Below are positions 1-6,301 of a stretch of DNA of 11,165 bases, one piece after another. The position numbers and the translations under genes are program-made. The DNA is from Candidatus Magasanikiibacteriota bacterium (GTDB taxonomy: Bacteria > Patescibacteriota > Patescibacteriia > Magasanikbacterales > UBA922): NCBI GenBank assembly GCA_016214105.1, contig JACRPD010000021.1, forward strand, positions 1 to 11,165. The letters run 5' to 3'. The stretch's first letter is position 1; each line of letters starts with the position of its first letter. The notes under the pieces were generated by a model, which had not been told where the DNA came from, did no database searches, and was given only the letters and a program-made list of their open reading frames with translations.

Positions 1-2133
1 AAACGCCCAGAAAAGATTTTCTTTTATTTTTCTCATTGTTTTTTTGCTCAGATCAAACGCGTTAATGATTTCCCTTAAATCCTCTTTGACCAACACTATC
101 TGCCCGGCTTCTTTGGAAATATCCGAACCACTGCCAATGTCTATACCGACATCCGCTTGCGTTAGCGCCGGCGCGTCATTGATACCATCGCCAACCATGG
201 CCACTACCTTGCCCTGCTGTTGCAATTTTTTCACCGCCAACGCTTTATTTTCCGGTAATACTCCGGCTAATACATTTTTAATGCCGATATGCTCGGCAAT
301 GGCTTGAGCGGTGCGCCAATTATCGCCTGTAATCATCGACACCTCAAATCCTCTTTTTTGTAAAGCTAAAACTGCCGCGGCTGAATTTTCTTTCAATGTG
401 TCGGCTACCGCAATCAGTCCTTCAATAATTCCATCCACGGCCAAAATCATTACTGTCTTGCCGCCTTCTTCCAATTTTTGCATTTTTACCTCAACCGAAT
501 CGTTCAAAACAGTGTTCTGAACTTTCATCAACTGTCTGTTGCCTAAATAAATTTTCTTGCCGTCAATCACCGCTTCAATTCCGTGACCGGGAATTGCTTG
601 AAAATGATCAATCGAACTGAAAACCAAATTCTTTTCTAAAGCCATTTTTACTATTGCCTCGCCCAAAGGATGCTCGGAGCCCTTTTCAGCCGAAGCGGCG
701 ATTTGCAATATCTGATTAACATCCAGCGACCCGACATTTATTATTTCCGTTACCGCCGGTTTGCCCTTGGTTAAAGTGCCGGTTTTATCCAAAACCACCA
801 TATTAACCTTTGACGCGCGCTCCAAAGCGTCGCCGCCTTTTATTAAAATGCCGTATTGAGCGCCCTTGGCCGTGCCCGCGGCGATGGCGCTTGGCGTGGC
901 CAATCCAACAGCGCAAGGACAAGAAATAATCAGAACAGTAATGCTCAATAATACGGCAAAGACAGAAACCGGTACGGCTGATAGAGTAATGCTTGAAAGC
1001 AAAAATTTGACGCCGGATACAAAAAATAAGTCATAACCGGCAAAAAACCAGAAGAGAAAAACAAATAAAGCCAAAACATGAACAATCAAAATAAAATTGC
1101 CGGAGACCTTATCGGCTAATTTTTGAATTTTCGGTTTAGCCAGTTGGGCATCTTCAATAAACTTAATAATTTGCGAGAGCATGGTGTCCTTGCCAATTTT
1201 TGTCGCCTCAAATTGAATAAGACCGGTTAAATTGATTGTCGCGCCGATAACCGTATCTTTTTCTTTCTTTTCAACCGGAATGCTTTCCCCGGTAATCATT
1301 GACTCGTCAACCGCTGAATAACCTTTGCGAATGGCGCCATCAACCGGAAATTTCTCTCCGGGCTTTACAACAACCAAATCACCGACTTTAATATCATCTA
1401 TAGAAATTTCTTGTTCAACGCCGTCACGGATAACTCTGGCGGTTTTTACTTTTAATCCCATTAATTTTTTAATTGCTTCGGACGCTTTGCCTCTGGTCAA
1501 GACCTCTAGATACCGCCCCAGAACAAGAAAGGCGATCAGTAGCGCCGCGGTTTCAAAAAAGGCCACTTCACTGCCGCCAAAACCGAGATTGGGAAAAAGC
1601 GTATTGATAACGCCTAAAAGATAGGCGGCGCCAGTGCCGGTGGCAACCAAAAGATTCATGTCAGTAAAGCCGTGCTTCAGCCCGCGGTAGGTGCCAACGA
1701 AAAATTGTCGCCCTGGTCCGAACATTAACGGCGTGGTCAATAACCACAAAACATAGCTGTTGGCCAAAAAAGCCGGCACTAATAAACTTAATATCCAAAA
1801 TTCCCTAAAAGTCCCGAACATAATCGGGATAGCTATAAGCCAAGAAAAAATTGTGTAATTTCGTTGTTGCTTGATTTCTTTTTGATAAGAAATACTTTCT
1901 TCTTCCAAATCCCTTTCTGCCGCAAGAGTAATTTTATACCCCAAGGCGTTAGTAATGCTCTTGGAAATAACTTCAATGCTGGCAAAATTTTCATCAAATG
2001 AAATAACGCCATTTTGCGTCGCATAATTAACCACCACTGATTTTACGCCTGGTAATGTTTTAGAAAAATTCTCAATATTTGTCGCGCAATTGGCGCAATG
2101 CATGCCGGCAATGAAAATTTGTTGTTCTTTCAT
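1..2133 (-). CDS. copA: Copper-translocating P1B-type ATPase CopA (3' end beyond the window)
   Basis: Exports Cu(I) from the cytoplasm using ATP. The first 711 residues are visible, starting at the ATG at 2133 and still open at base 1. Motifs in order: one N-terminal HMA metal-binding domain with GMHCANC (C13, C16); actuator-domain TGES at 281-284; the transmembrane metal site C405-P-C407, typical of Cu/Ag pumps; phosphorylation motif DKTGT with D449; the SEHP nucleotide-binding motif (H488, P489); and GDGIND at 648-653. The reading stops in the last predicted helices, so the C-terminal Cu-selectivity residues of helices 7 and 8 are partly unseen. Family members usually run about 740-800 residues, so little is missing. 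It follows csoR by 69 bases but a terminator lies between them. A GGAG sits about 14 bases before the ATG, too far for a strong ribosome site. Cu specificity is inferred from CPC, the HMA type and CsoR; Ag is also possible. Confidence 0.95.
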   Translation of the reverse strand, partial: MKEQQIFIAGMHCANCATNIENFSKTLPGVKSVVVNYATQNGVISFDENFASIEVISKSITNALGYKITLAAERDLEEESISYQKEIKQQRNYTIFSWLIAIPIMFGTFREFWILSLLVPAFLANSYVLWLLTTPLMFGPGRQFFVGTYRGLKHGFTDMNLLVATGTGAAYLLGVINTLFPNLGFGGSEVAFFETAALLIAFLVLGRYLEVLTRGKASEAIKKLMGLKVKTARVIRDGVEQEISIDDIKVGDLVVVKPGEKFPVDGAIRKGYSAVDESMITGESIPVEKKEKDTVIGATINLTGLIQFEATKIGKDTMLSQIIKFIEDAQLAKPKIQKLADKVSGNFILIVHVLALFVFLFWFFAGYDLFFVSGVKFLLSSITLSAVPVSVFAVLLSITVLIISCPCAVGLATPSAIAAGTAKGAQYGILIKGGDALERASKVNMVVLDKTGTLTKGKPAVTEIINVGSLDVNQILQIAASAEKGSEHPLGEAIVKMALEKNLVFSSIDHFQAIPGHGIEAVIDGKKIYLGNRQLMKVQNTVLNDSVEVKMQKLEEGGKTVMILAVDGIIEGLIAVADTLKENSAAAVLALQKRGFEVSMITGDNWRTAQAIAEHIGIKNVLAGVLPENKALAVKKLQQQGKVVAMVGDGINDAPALTQADVGIDIGSGSDISKEAGQIVLVKEDLREIINAFDLSKKTMRKIKENLFWAF

Positions 2134-2192
2134 AGATTAATTATTTTCTCCGCCAAGTTAAACGCTTAGATACATTGAACCAGATAACCAAA

Positions 2193-2225
2193 CAAAAACC
2201 GGCTAGCGTTTTTTGGATAGCCGGT
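2193..2225 (-). terminator. Intrinsic terminator at the end of csoR
   Basis: On the minus strand, ACCGGCTA (2225-2218) and TAGCCGGT (2205-2198) form a perfect 8-bp stem around a 12-base loop, followed directly by a TTTTTG run (2198-2193). The csoR stop codon TAG (2205-2203) lies inside the 3' arm. It should end csoR transcripts before copA, at least partly, so copA may depend on read-through or on a weak promoter in 2134-2195. I saw no second CsoR-type operator in that gap. Confidence 0.7.
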
Positions 2226-2472
2226 AAATCTCCAAAATCTCCTTAATGGCCATATTTTCTTTACCGGCCTTCATCTGCTCAACCACGTGAGTTGACAAAT
2301 GATTTTCCAACACCAAATCTTCAACACCGGAAATGGCATTTTTAACTGCGGCTGACTGGGAGATAATATCTACACAATAAGTATCTTCGGCAACCAACTT
2401 TTGCAAACCGCGCACTTGGCCTTCCACGATTTTCAATCGGCGCAAAATATTTTTCTTGACGATGTCTTTCAT
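2203..2472 (-). CDS. csoR: CsoR/FrmR-family copper-sensing repressor
   Basis: An 89-residue all-helical repressor of the CsoR/RcnR/FrmR family, about the usual family length. The helix-1 signature RRLKIVEGQVRGL is at residues 11-23. Aligned on spacing, the metal ligands are C33, H58 and H62 (intervals 25 and 4). This is a C-H-H set, not the C-H-C of Mycobacterium CsoR. C-H-H is known from the Thermus thermophilus CsoR, and RcnR shares these three but also needs His3, which is Asp here. Family proteins bind DNA as apo-tetramers and release it when Cu(I) binds. A matching operator lies 11 bases upstream of the start codon inside its own promoter, so autorepression is likely. The copA gene follows. 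Copper is the best call; nickel/cobalt or another soft metal cannot be excluded from sequence alone. Confidence 0.93.
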   Translation of the reverse strand: MKDIVKKNILRRLKIVEGQVRGLQKLVAEDTYCVDIISQSAAVKNAISGVEDLVLENHLSTHVVEQMKAGKENMAIKEILEIYRLSKKR

Positions 2473-2480
2473 ACTTCTTT

Positions 2481-2509
2481 AGTATACCCCAAGGGGGTAT
2501 GGGTGTCGA
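2481..2509 (-). promoter_or_regulatory. csoR promoter (TCGACA-17-TATACT), probably giving a leaderless mRNA
   Basis: On the minus strand the -35 box TCGACA (2509-2504, 5 of 6 to consensus) is exactly 17 bases from the -10 box TATACT (2486-2481, 5 of 6). The expected transcription start, about 2475-2473, falls 1-3 bases before the ATG at 2472, so the transcript would have essentially no leader. No Shine-Dalgarno sequence is present, which fits. Confidence 0.7.
2484..2500. promoter_or_regulatory. CsoR operator: GC-rich inverted repeat between -35 and -10
   Basis: ATACCCC (2484-2490) and GGGGTAT (2494-2500) form a perfect 7+7 inverted repeat with a 3-base centre. This matches the known CsoR operator type, in which a run of C and a run of G are flanked by TA-rich ends. 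It fills the promoter spacer, so bound CsoR would block RNA polymerase. The only other similar string I noticed, near 1935, is a half-site inside copA. Confidence 0.78.
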
Positions 2510-2530
2510 GATGGGGTGTGGATAAGTTGA

Positions 2531-3196
2531 TTATAATTTAACCAGTTCCGCGACCAGTTGTTCGTTGTGCAAAGCCATGTTCGGATCATCAAAAACATGC
2601 TTAATTATCCCCTGTTTATCAATAATAAGATAAGTGTGCCCGGGCAAAGAACCATAGTGCATAGACGATGGCATGGTTAATAAACCTAATTTTCCAGCTA
2701 AAGCGGCATTTTTATCAAACCCAACCAGCGCCAGCCCCAATTCCGGCATCTTATCAATCGCTCTTTGCCAATCTTTGGCCGGATCCACTACCACGGACAA
2801 AACCACTGTGTCGTCATTTTTTAAACGCTCATCTTTTGCCAACGCCGCGATTTGATTCCAACAGGCCGGATAGCACATCAGCCCCTCATTGAAAAACATC
2901 ACCACTTTCTTACCTGATAAATCTTTCATTGTATACTCCTTGCCGTTGATATCAGTCAAAGAAAAATCCGGCATGGGCTTGCCCATCAAATCACCCAACG
3001 CGCTCGCCGGCGGCGTTGATTGAGAACTGCCCCCGTGGTGGCCGGCCATATCATCGCTGGCCGTTGCCGTCGCTTTACTCTCTTGTTTTTCCGTGGTCTT
3101 TTGGTAAACTCCTTTCACCAGACCAAAGATCGCCAGCATGATTAAAGCTGTGATGCCGATCGTCCAAATGATGTTGTTGTTGTTTTCTTTCTTCAT
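2531..3196 (-). CDS. Membrane-anchored redoxin (thioredoxin fold) with a CxxxC motif
   Basis: A 221-residue protein with one N-terminal membrane anchor (about 10-30), a flexible linker containing GHHGG (52-56), and an AhpC/TSA-Redoxin-type thioredoxin fold from about 70 to the end. The active region has MCYPAC with C108 and C112, a CxxxC spacing as in Sco/SenC copper chaperones, where classic thioredoxins have CxxC. Histidines at 180, 187, 200 and 210 follow; Sco proteins use a distal His as a third copper ligand, but I cannot say which one, if any, corresponds. Probable role: extracytoplasmic thiol oxidoreductase or copper chaperone, with the CcdA-like protein encoded one base upstream as electron donor. 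AAGGAG (3212-3207) inside the last codons of that gene provides the clearest Shine-Dalgarno site in the window, 10 bases before the ATG. Peroxiredoxin activity is the alternative reading. Confidence 0.85.
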   Translation of the reverse strand: MKKENNNNIIWTIGITALIMLAIFGLVKGVYQKTTEKQESKATATASDDMAGHHGGSSQSTPPASALGDLMGKPMPDFSLTDINGKEYTMKDLSGKKVVMFFNEGLMCYPACWNQIAALAKDERLKNDDTVVLSVVVDPAKDWQRAIDKMPELGLALVGFDKNAALAGKLGLLTMPSSMHYGSLPGHTYLIIDKQGIIKHVFDDPNMALHNEQLVAELVKL

Positions 3197-3197
3197 A

Positions 3198-4058
3198 TTA
3201 TTGTTTCTCCTTTTTAAATAAATAAAACACTTTAATAATTAACCCGATAAAGACCGCCGTAAAAAATAGACCCCAAACAAATTCCGGAATTGGCTCTACC
3301 GCTGTTCTAATTGAATTGAATAACTTGGCTGAAAAAATATTGATATCAACCTGGTAAGACGAACTCATTTGCAATTTATTGGTAAAAGCGAGAATTACCG
3401 TCAGCAAACCCATCAGCACAAACATTGTTCCGGCAACCGCCTCGGTAATGGTCACCGAAACCGCGTGGCCAAACAAAGAATACTCAATTGGCTTTCTTGT
3501 CGCCATCAATTTGCGCGTAATGCTTGTCTTATCCAAAAACGCGGAAATTAAAAAAAGCGGCGCCACCATGCCAAGGACGTAACTCAAAGTGTAAGCCATA
3601 CCCAAAAAGATCGAACCCGGTAAAATAGCCAGAGCCAGTACTCCTGCCAAAACCGGAGCGCAGCAAGTGGTCGCGATGCCGGAAAAAATGCCCAAAACAA
3701 ACACGGAAGCCGCGTGGTGATTTTTTAAAGTCGGATTAACATGCCATGGCAAAGAATAATGCCTGCCGAGCAACAAAATCAGCCCGGACAATAACAAGAA
3801 CGCTCCGCCGACGATAAAAATCGCGTTATGATATTTGCTTAGAAATTGCCCAAACAGCGCCGAGCCAAGGCCAAGCGGGAGAAAAACCAAAAGAATTCCT
3901 AAAAAGAAAATGAAAGTCATTAAAAAAACCTTTCTTTTCTCGCGAAAAACCGAGGCCAGATAAGACGGTAGCAGTACGGTTATGCAACAAGGGGCGAACA
4001 GCGCCGCCATGCCGGCGATAAACGCCGCTACCATTGATGTGCTGACTAATAAATCCAT
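3198..4058 (-). CDS. CcdA/DsbD-like membrane electron-transfer protein with paired cysteines
   Basis: A 286-residue polytopic membrane protein of the CcdA/DsbD transmembrane superfamily. Family members carry electrons from cytoplasmic thioredoxin across the membrane to exported thiol proteins, using one Cys in helix 1 and one in helix 4. Both sites are visible here but doubled: APCC (C24, C25) in helix 1 and TTCCAPV (C132, C133) in the helix that starts the second half. A conserved Pro follows at 31. Predicted helices cover about 8-30, 43-63, 77-98, 117-141, 149-171, 204-226 and 262-281. A loop with HH (114-115) lies between the halves. The C-terminal extra helix ends in a Lys-rich tail. The next gene, a membrane-anchored CxxxC redoxin, starts one base after this stop, so it is the likely partner. 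Adjacent Cys pairs could also serve metal transfer; that is conjecture. Confidence 0.87.
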   Translation of the reverse strand: MDLLVSTSMVAAFIAGMAALFAPCCITVLLPSYLASVFREKRKVFLMTFIFFLGILLVFLPLGLGSALFGQFLSKYHNAIFIVGGAFLLLSGLILLLGRHYSLPWHVNPTLKNHHAASVFVLGIFSGIATTCCAPVLAGVLALAILPGSIFLGMAYTLSYVLGMVAPLFLISAFLDKTSITRKLMATRKPIEYSLFGHAVSVTITEAVAGTMFVLMGLLTVILAFTNKLQMSSSYQVDINIFSAKLFNSIRTAVEPIPEFVWGLFFTAVFIGLIIKVFYLFKKEKQ

Positions 4059-4062
4059 AATT

Positions 4063-4296
4063 TTAAACTAAATCCTTTTTCTTTTGCTCAAATTCTTTTT
4101 TATCAATCTCACCTTTGGCATACCGGCTTTTTAAAACATCTAGGGCGCTGTGTTGATCATTTTGGCCGTTGCCTGACAAAGACTTGACCAAAAAAATAAT
4201 CCCTGCCGCCGCCAACACCCAAAATAGAATCATAAACAGCCCGCCGAAAAACATCGTCCCGTATCCTGAACCGCTTCCCCAAAAATAACCCATCAT
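4063..4296 (-). CDS. Small SHOCT-domain membrane protein
   Basis: A 77-residue protein with a Gly/aromatic-rich N-terminus, one membrane helix (about 15-37) and a C-terminal SHOCT motif (about 50-77: A-L-D-x-L-K-x-R-Y-A-K-G-E-I, then K-x-E-F-E). SHOCT is a short helical oligomerisation motif common at the ends of small bacterial membrane proteins; its precise role is not known. I chose the ATG at 4296; an in-frame TTG at 4305 would add three residues. Such Met/Gly/Trp-rich SHOCT proteins are frequent beside copper-export genes, which fits this setting. It lies 4 bases before the CcdA-like gene. Confidence 0.8.
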   Translation of the reverse strand: MMGYFWGSGSGYGTMFFGGLFMILFWVLAAAGIIFLVKSLSGNGQNDQHSALDVLKSRYAKGEIDKKEFEQKKKDLV

Positions 4297-4320
4297 ATTG
4301 TTCAAATTAAAAATAAAAAA

Positions 4321-5481
4321 TTAATGAATATGCCCGGCTGTTTCGCCGCTTGACTGCGAAATTCTATTTTTTAAAAAATACGCGGCAATAAGCGAAGTCA
4401 AAGGCACGGCCACCACGAGCCCCATGCTTCCCACCACCGTCCGGACAATCTCGGTGGCGATGGCTTCGTTATTTATAACCTGCACGGCTGGCAAAGCCGG
4501 TGACGTATCAATAGAAAACAAAAGCAAAAGAGGAAGCGAAACGCCGGCATAGGCCAGGACCAGAGTGTTGACAATTGAACTGACGTGATCCACACCCACT
4601 TTCATGGCGCGCTGGTAAATCTCCCAATGGCCCAAATTCGGATTCGCTCTATAAATCTGTTCCACGATTGAGGCTTGACTAACAGTAATATCATCAAGAA
4701 CGCCCAAAGCGCCGATTATCATGCCCGCCAACAGTATGCCTTTTATGTTAAAAACATTTTGTCCTAAACTGATCAAAAATGCCGCGCTCTCATCGCCAAA
4801 GCCGGTCAAACGGGTGAATTTAACGAACAACAGCGATAAAATACCGGTAAATACCAAGCTCAAAAACGTGCCGGCCAAGGCCACGCTAGTTTTGGCATTG
4901 AATCCATGCACCAAATACAATGATACAACTAGGATGACAAAAGAGCCAATGATACTAATAACAATCGGATCCGATCCGGCAAGAATTCTTGGTATAATAA
5001 ACTTCATTAAAACCAAGAAAGTGAATCCCAAGCCAATAATCGCTCTACCGCCTTGTTTTTTGCCAACCAGCAAAATTAAACCGAAAAAAAGCGCCAGCAA
5101 AAAATACAACCTGCCGGTACGCGCATAATCAGTTATATAAAAAGTTTCTCTACCCTCTATATCCACGTTTCTATTTACCACTACTTTATCCCCAACTTTA
5201 AAGGCCGGCAAGCCGATAATATCCGCTGTCAAATTCGTGCCATCATAATCTATCTCTTTGGTTTTCCATTCTCTTTCGAGACCGACCAATTTCAAAATCT
5301 GTACCGTGTATTCCTTGCCGTTTTCATCGGTTTTTTTTTGCTCACTCACTACTGTAATTACTTTGGCTAAAAAAGGCTTTTCCGCTGGAGCGGAGTTTTC
5401 TTCGGCAGAAACAAATTTAGGAACCGCCAAAACCGCCAGAGACATCAACGCCAACAAAAATGGACGGTAAATAAAATTCAT
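4321..5481 (-). CDS. YibE/F-family membrane protein
   Basis: A 386-residue protein of the YibE/F-like family, whose substrate and function are not established. It has a signal-like N-terminus (about 5-26, possible cleavage after VSA), an exported beta-rich domain (about 35-120) with an A-F-K-V-G-D-K-V segment typical of small barrel folds, then about eight membrane helices from 125 to 371. The family signature G-A-L-G-V-L-D-D-I-T is at 257-266, with acidic D263/D264 in or near the membrane, followed by a conserved amphipathic stretch (268-300). The C-terminus ends in GHIH, which could bind metal. It is spaced 2 bases from the DUF2933 gene and 15 bases from the SHOCT gene, so co-expression is very likely. 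A transport or membrane-assembly role is a guess from topology only. Confidence 0.88.
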   Translation of the reverse strand: MNFIYRPFLLALMSLAVLAVPKFVSAEENSAPAEKPFLAKVITVVSEQKKTDENGKEYTVQILKLVGLEREWKTKEIDYDGTNLTADIIGLPAFKVGDKVVVNRNVDIEGRETFYITDYARTGRLYFLLALFFGLILLVGKKQGGRAIIGLGFTFLVLMKFIIPRILAGSDPIVISIIGSFVILVVSLYLVHGFNAKTSVALAGTFLSLVFTGILSLLFVKFTRLTGFGDESAAFLISLGQNVFNIKGILLAGMIIGALGVLDDITVSQASIVEQIYRANPNLGHWEIYQRAMKVGVDHVSSIVNTLVLAYAGVSLPLLLLFSIDTSPALPAVQVINNEAIATEIVRTVVGSMGLVVAVPLTSLIAAYFLKNRISQSSGETAGHIH

Positions 5482-5483
5482 AA

Positions 5484-5753
5484 TTATTTTTTATCAACTT
5501 TCTCATCAGCCGGCTGTTCGTTTTTATGCCCGCCGCAACAAGAGTGCGCGCCATGACCATTTTCATCCCCGCCGTGATTATGCCCTTCCCCATGCCCACC
5601 CTTCATCATAAAAATGTGCATCAGCGGACAGAGCAAAAAAATCAGCCAAATAAAATTATTGCCGGATAAAGATGGAAAAAATTTTGGCAACAAAATTATC
5701 GCGGCTAACACCGCCGCACAAATAATTATAATTTTACGTAAAGAGACATTCAT
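5484..5753 (-). CDS. DUF2933 membrane protein with His/Cys-rich tail
   Basis: An 89-residue protein with two membrane helices (about 7-23 and 33-50), the second carrying the DUF2933-type CPLMH motif (C42, H46), then a hydrophilic tail rich in metal ligands: eight His between 54 and 76 and the pair C72-C73. The tail alternates Gly and His and ends in a charged Lys/Glu segment. DUF2933 proteins are of unknown function and commonly occur with heavy-metal resistance genes. The tail is best explained as a metal buffer or relay at the membrane surface; this is inference. It overlaps no neighbour and is 2 bases before the YibE/F gene. A 49-base gap upstream is AT-rich and holds a TTGACA but no convincing -10 at proper distance. 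Confidence 0.82.
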   Translation of the reverse strand: MNVSLRKIIIICAAVLAAIILLPKFFPSLSGNNFIWLIFLLCPLMHIFMMKGGHGEGHNHGGDENGHGAHSCCGGHKNEQPADEKVDKK

Positions 5754-5802
5754 ATTTATAAAACAGTTTAATAATAAAACAATGTCAACAATGTCGCCGT
5801 CG

Positions 5803-6294
5803 CTATTCTTTACAACAATCTAGAAGCCTGCTCATCACCTCTTCTTGGCTCATCGGTGCTGCTTCACCATCCTTTTTCAAATCCGGCAAGTCTATGAGTT
5901 TAAGCCGCAGTCCCCAAAATAACAGATAAACTTCGTAGGCTTTTTTAAACATCGCTTCCGCTTCGCTCTTTTTATTACTGCTCAAAAGCTTGGTCCCGAC
6001 TTCTATCATCCGCATACTGGCCGCGAGCAGATGTTTGGCAACACACCAGGTTTCACCCTCGTGCTGGTCAATCATTTTGCCCAAAAGTTCTTTTCTCATT
6101 GTCCGGACCTGATTCAACAAATCAAAATACTCTTTTTTGCCGGTCTTTTCCGCGGTAAAGAAAAAATGCTCTTCCAAACTGATTAGATTCATCACCGCGA
6201 TGCTCAAATCTTCTTCCAACGACAGATCCACTGTGCCGCTCGCTTTTAATTTTTCCACTTTGGCTAAAAATTCTTCCAGGCTGGGTTTAGACAT
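5803..6294 (-). CDS. Helical cytoplasmic protein of unknown function
   Basis: I do not recognise this 163-residue protein. It has no signal peptide or membrane helix, which makes it and CsoR the only soluble cytoplasmic products here. The sequence is almost entirely helix-forming and looks like a helical bundle: segments at about 5-17, 27-50, 53-76, 80-105, 107-135 and 149-161. Possible metal ligands cluster in E41, E42, H43, H78, C84 and H88, and the C-terminus has C160-C161. The charge-rich repeat S-N-K-K-S-E-A-E-A-M-F-K-K-A-Y (106-120) looks like a TPR-type or four-helix-bundle helix pair. It lies 7 bases after the DUF411-CcdA fusion gene and 49 bases before the DUF2933 gene. Its place inside a metal/thiol operon suggests a cytoplasmic metal-binding or adaptor role, unproven. 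Confidence 0.75.
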   Translation of the reverse strand: MSKPSLEEFLAKVEKLKASGTVDLSLEEDLSIAVMNLISLEEHFFFTAEKTGKKEYFDLLNQVRTMRKELLGKMIDQHEGETWCVAKHLLAASMRMIEVGTKLLSSNKKSEAEAMFKKAYEVYLLFWGLRLKLIDLPDLKKDGEAAPMSQEEVMSRLLDCCKE

Positions 6295-6301
6295 AAAAAA
6301 A

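Noticed and set aside
1935..1948. Second CsoR-like operator
   Set aside because: Only one arm matches (TATACCCCAAGG), the other lacks the G run, and it lies inside copA coding sequence.
2134..2197. Separate copA promoter (TTGTTT-17-TATCTA)
   Set aside because: Both boxes are weak and no operator accompanies them; kept only as a possibility in the terminator entry.
5754..5802. Internal promoter before the DUF2933 gene (TTGACA at 5788-5783)
   Set aside because: A -10-like TTTTAT appears only at 19 bases spacing and matches poorly; AT-rich chance is likely.
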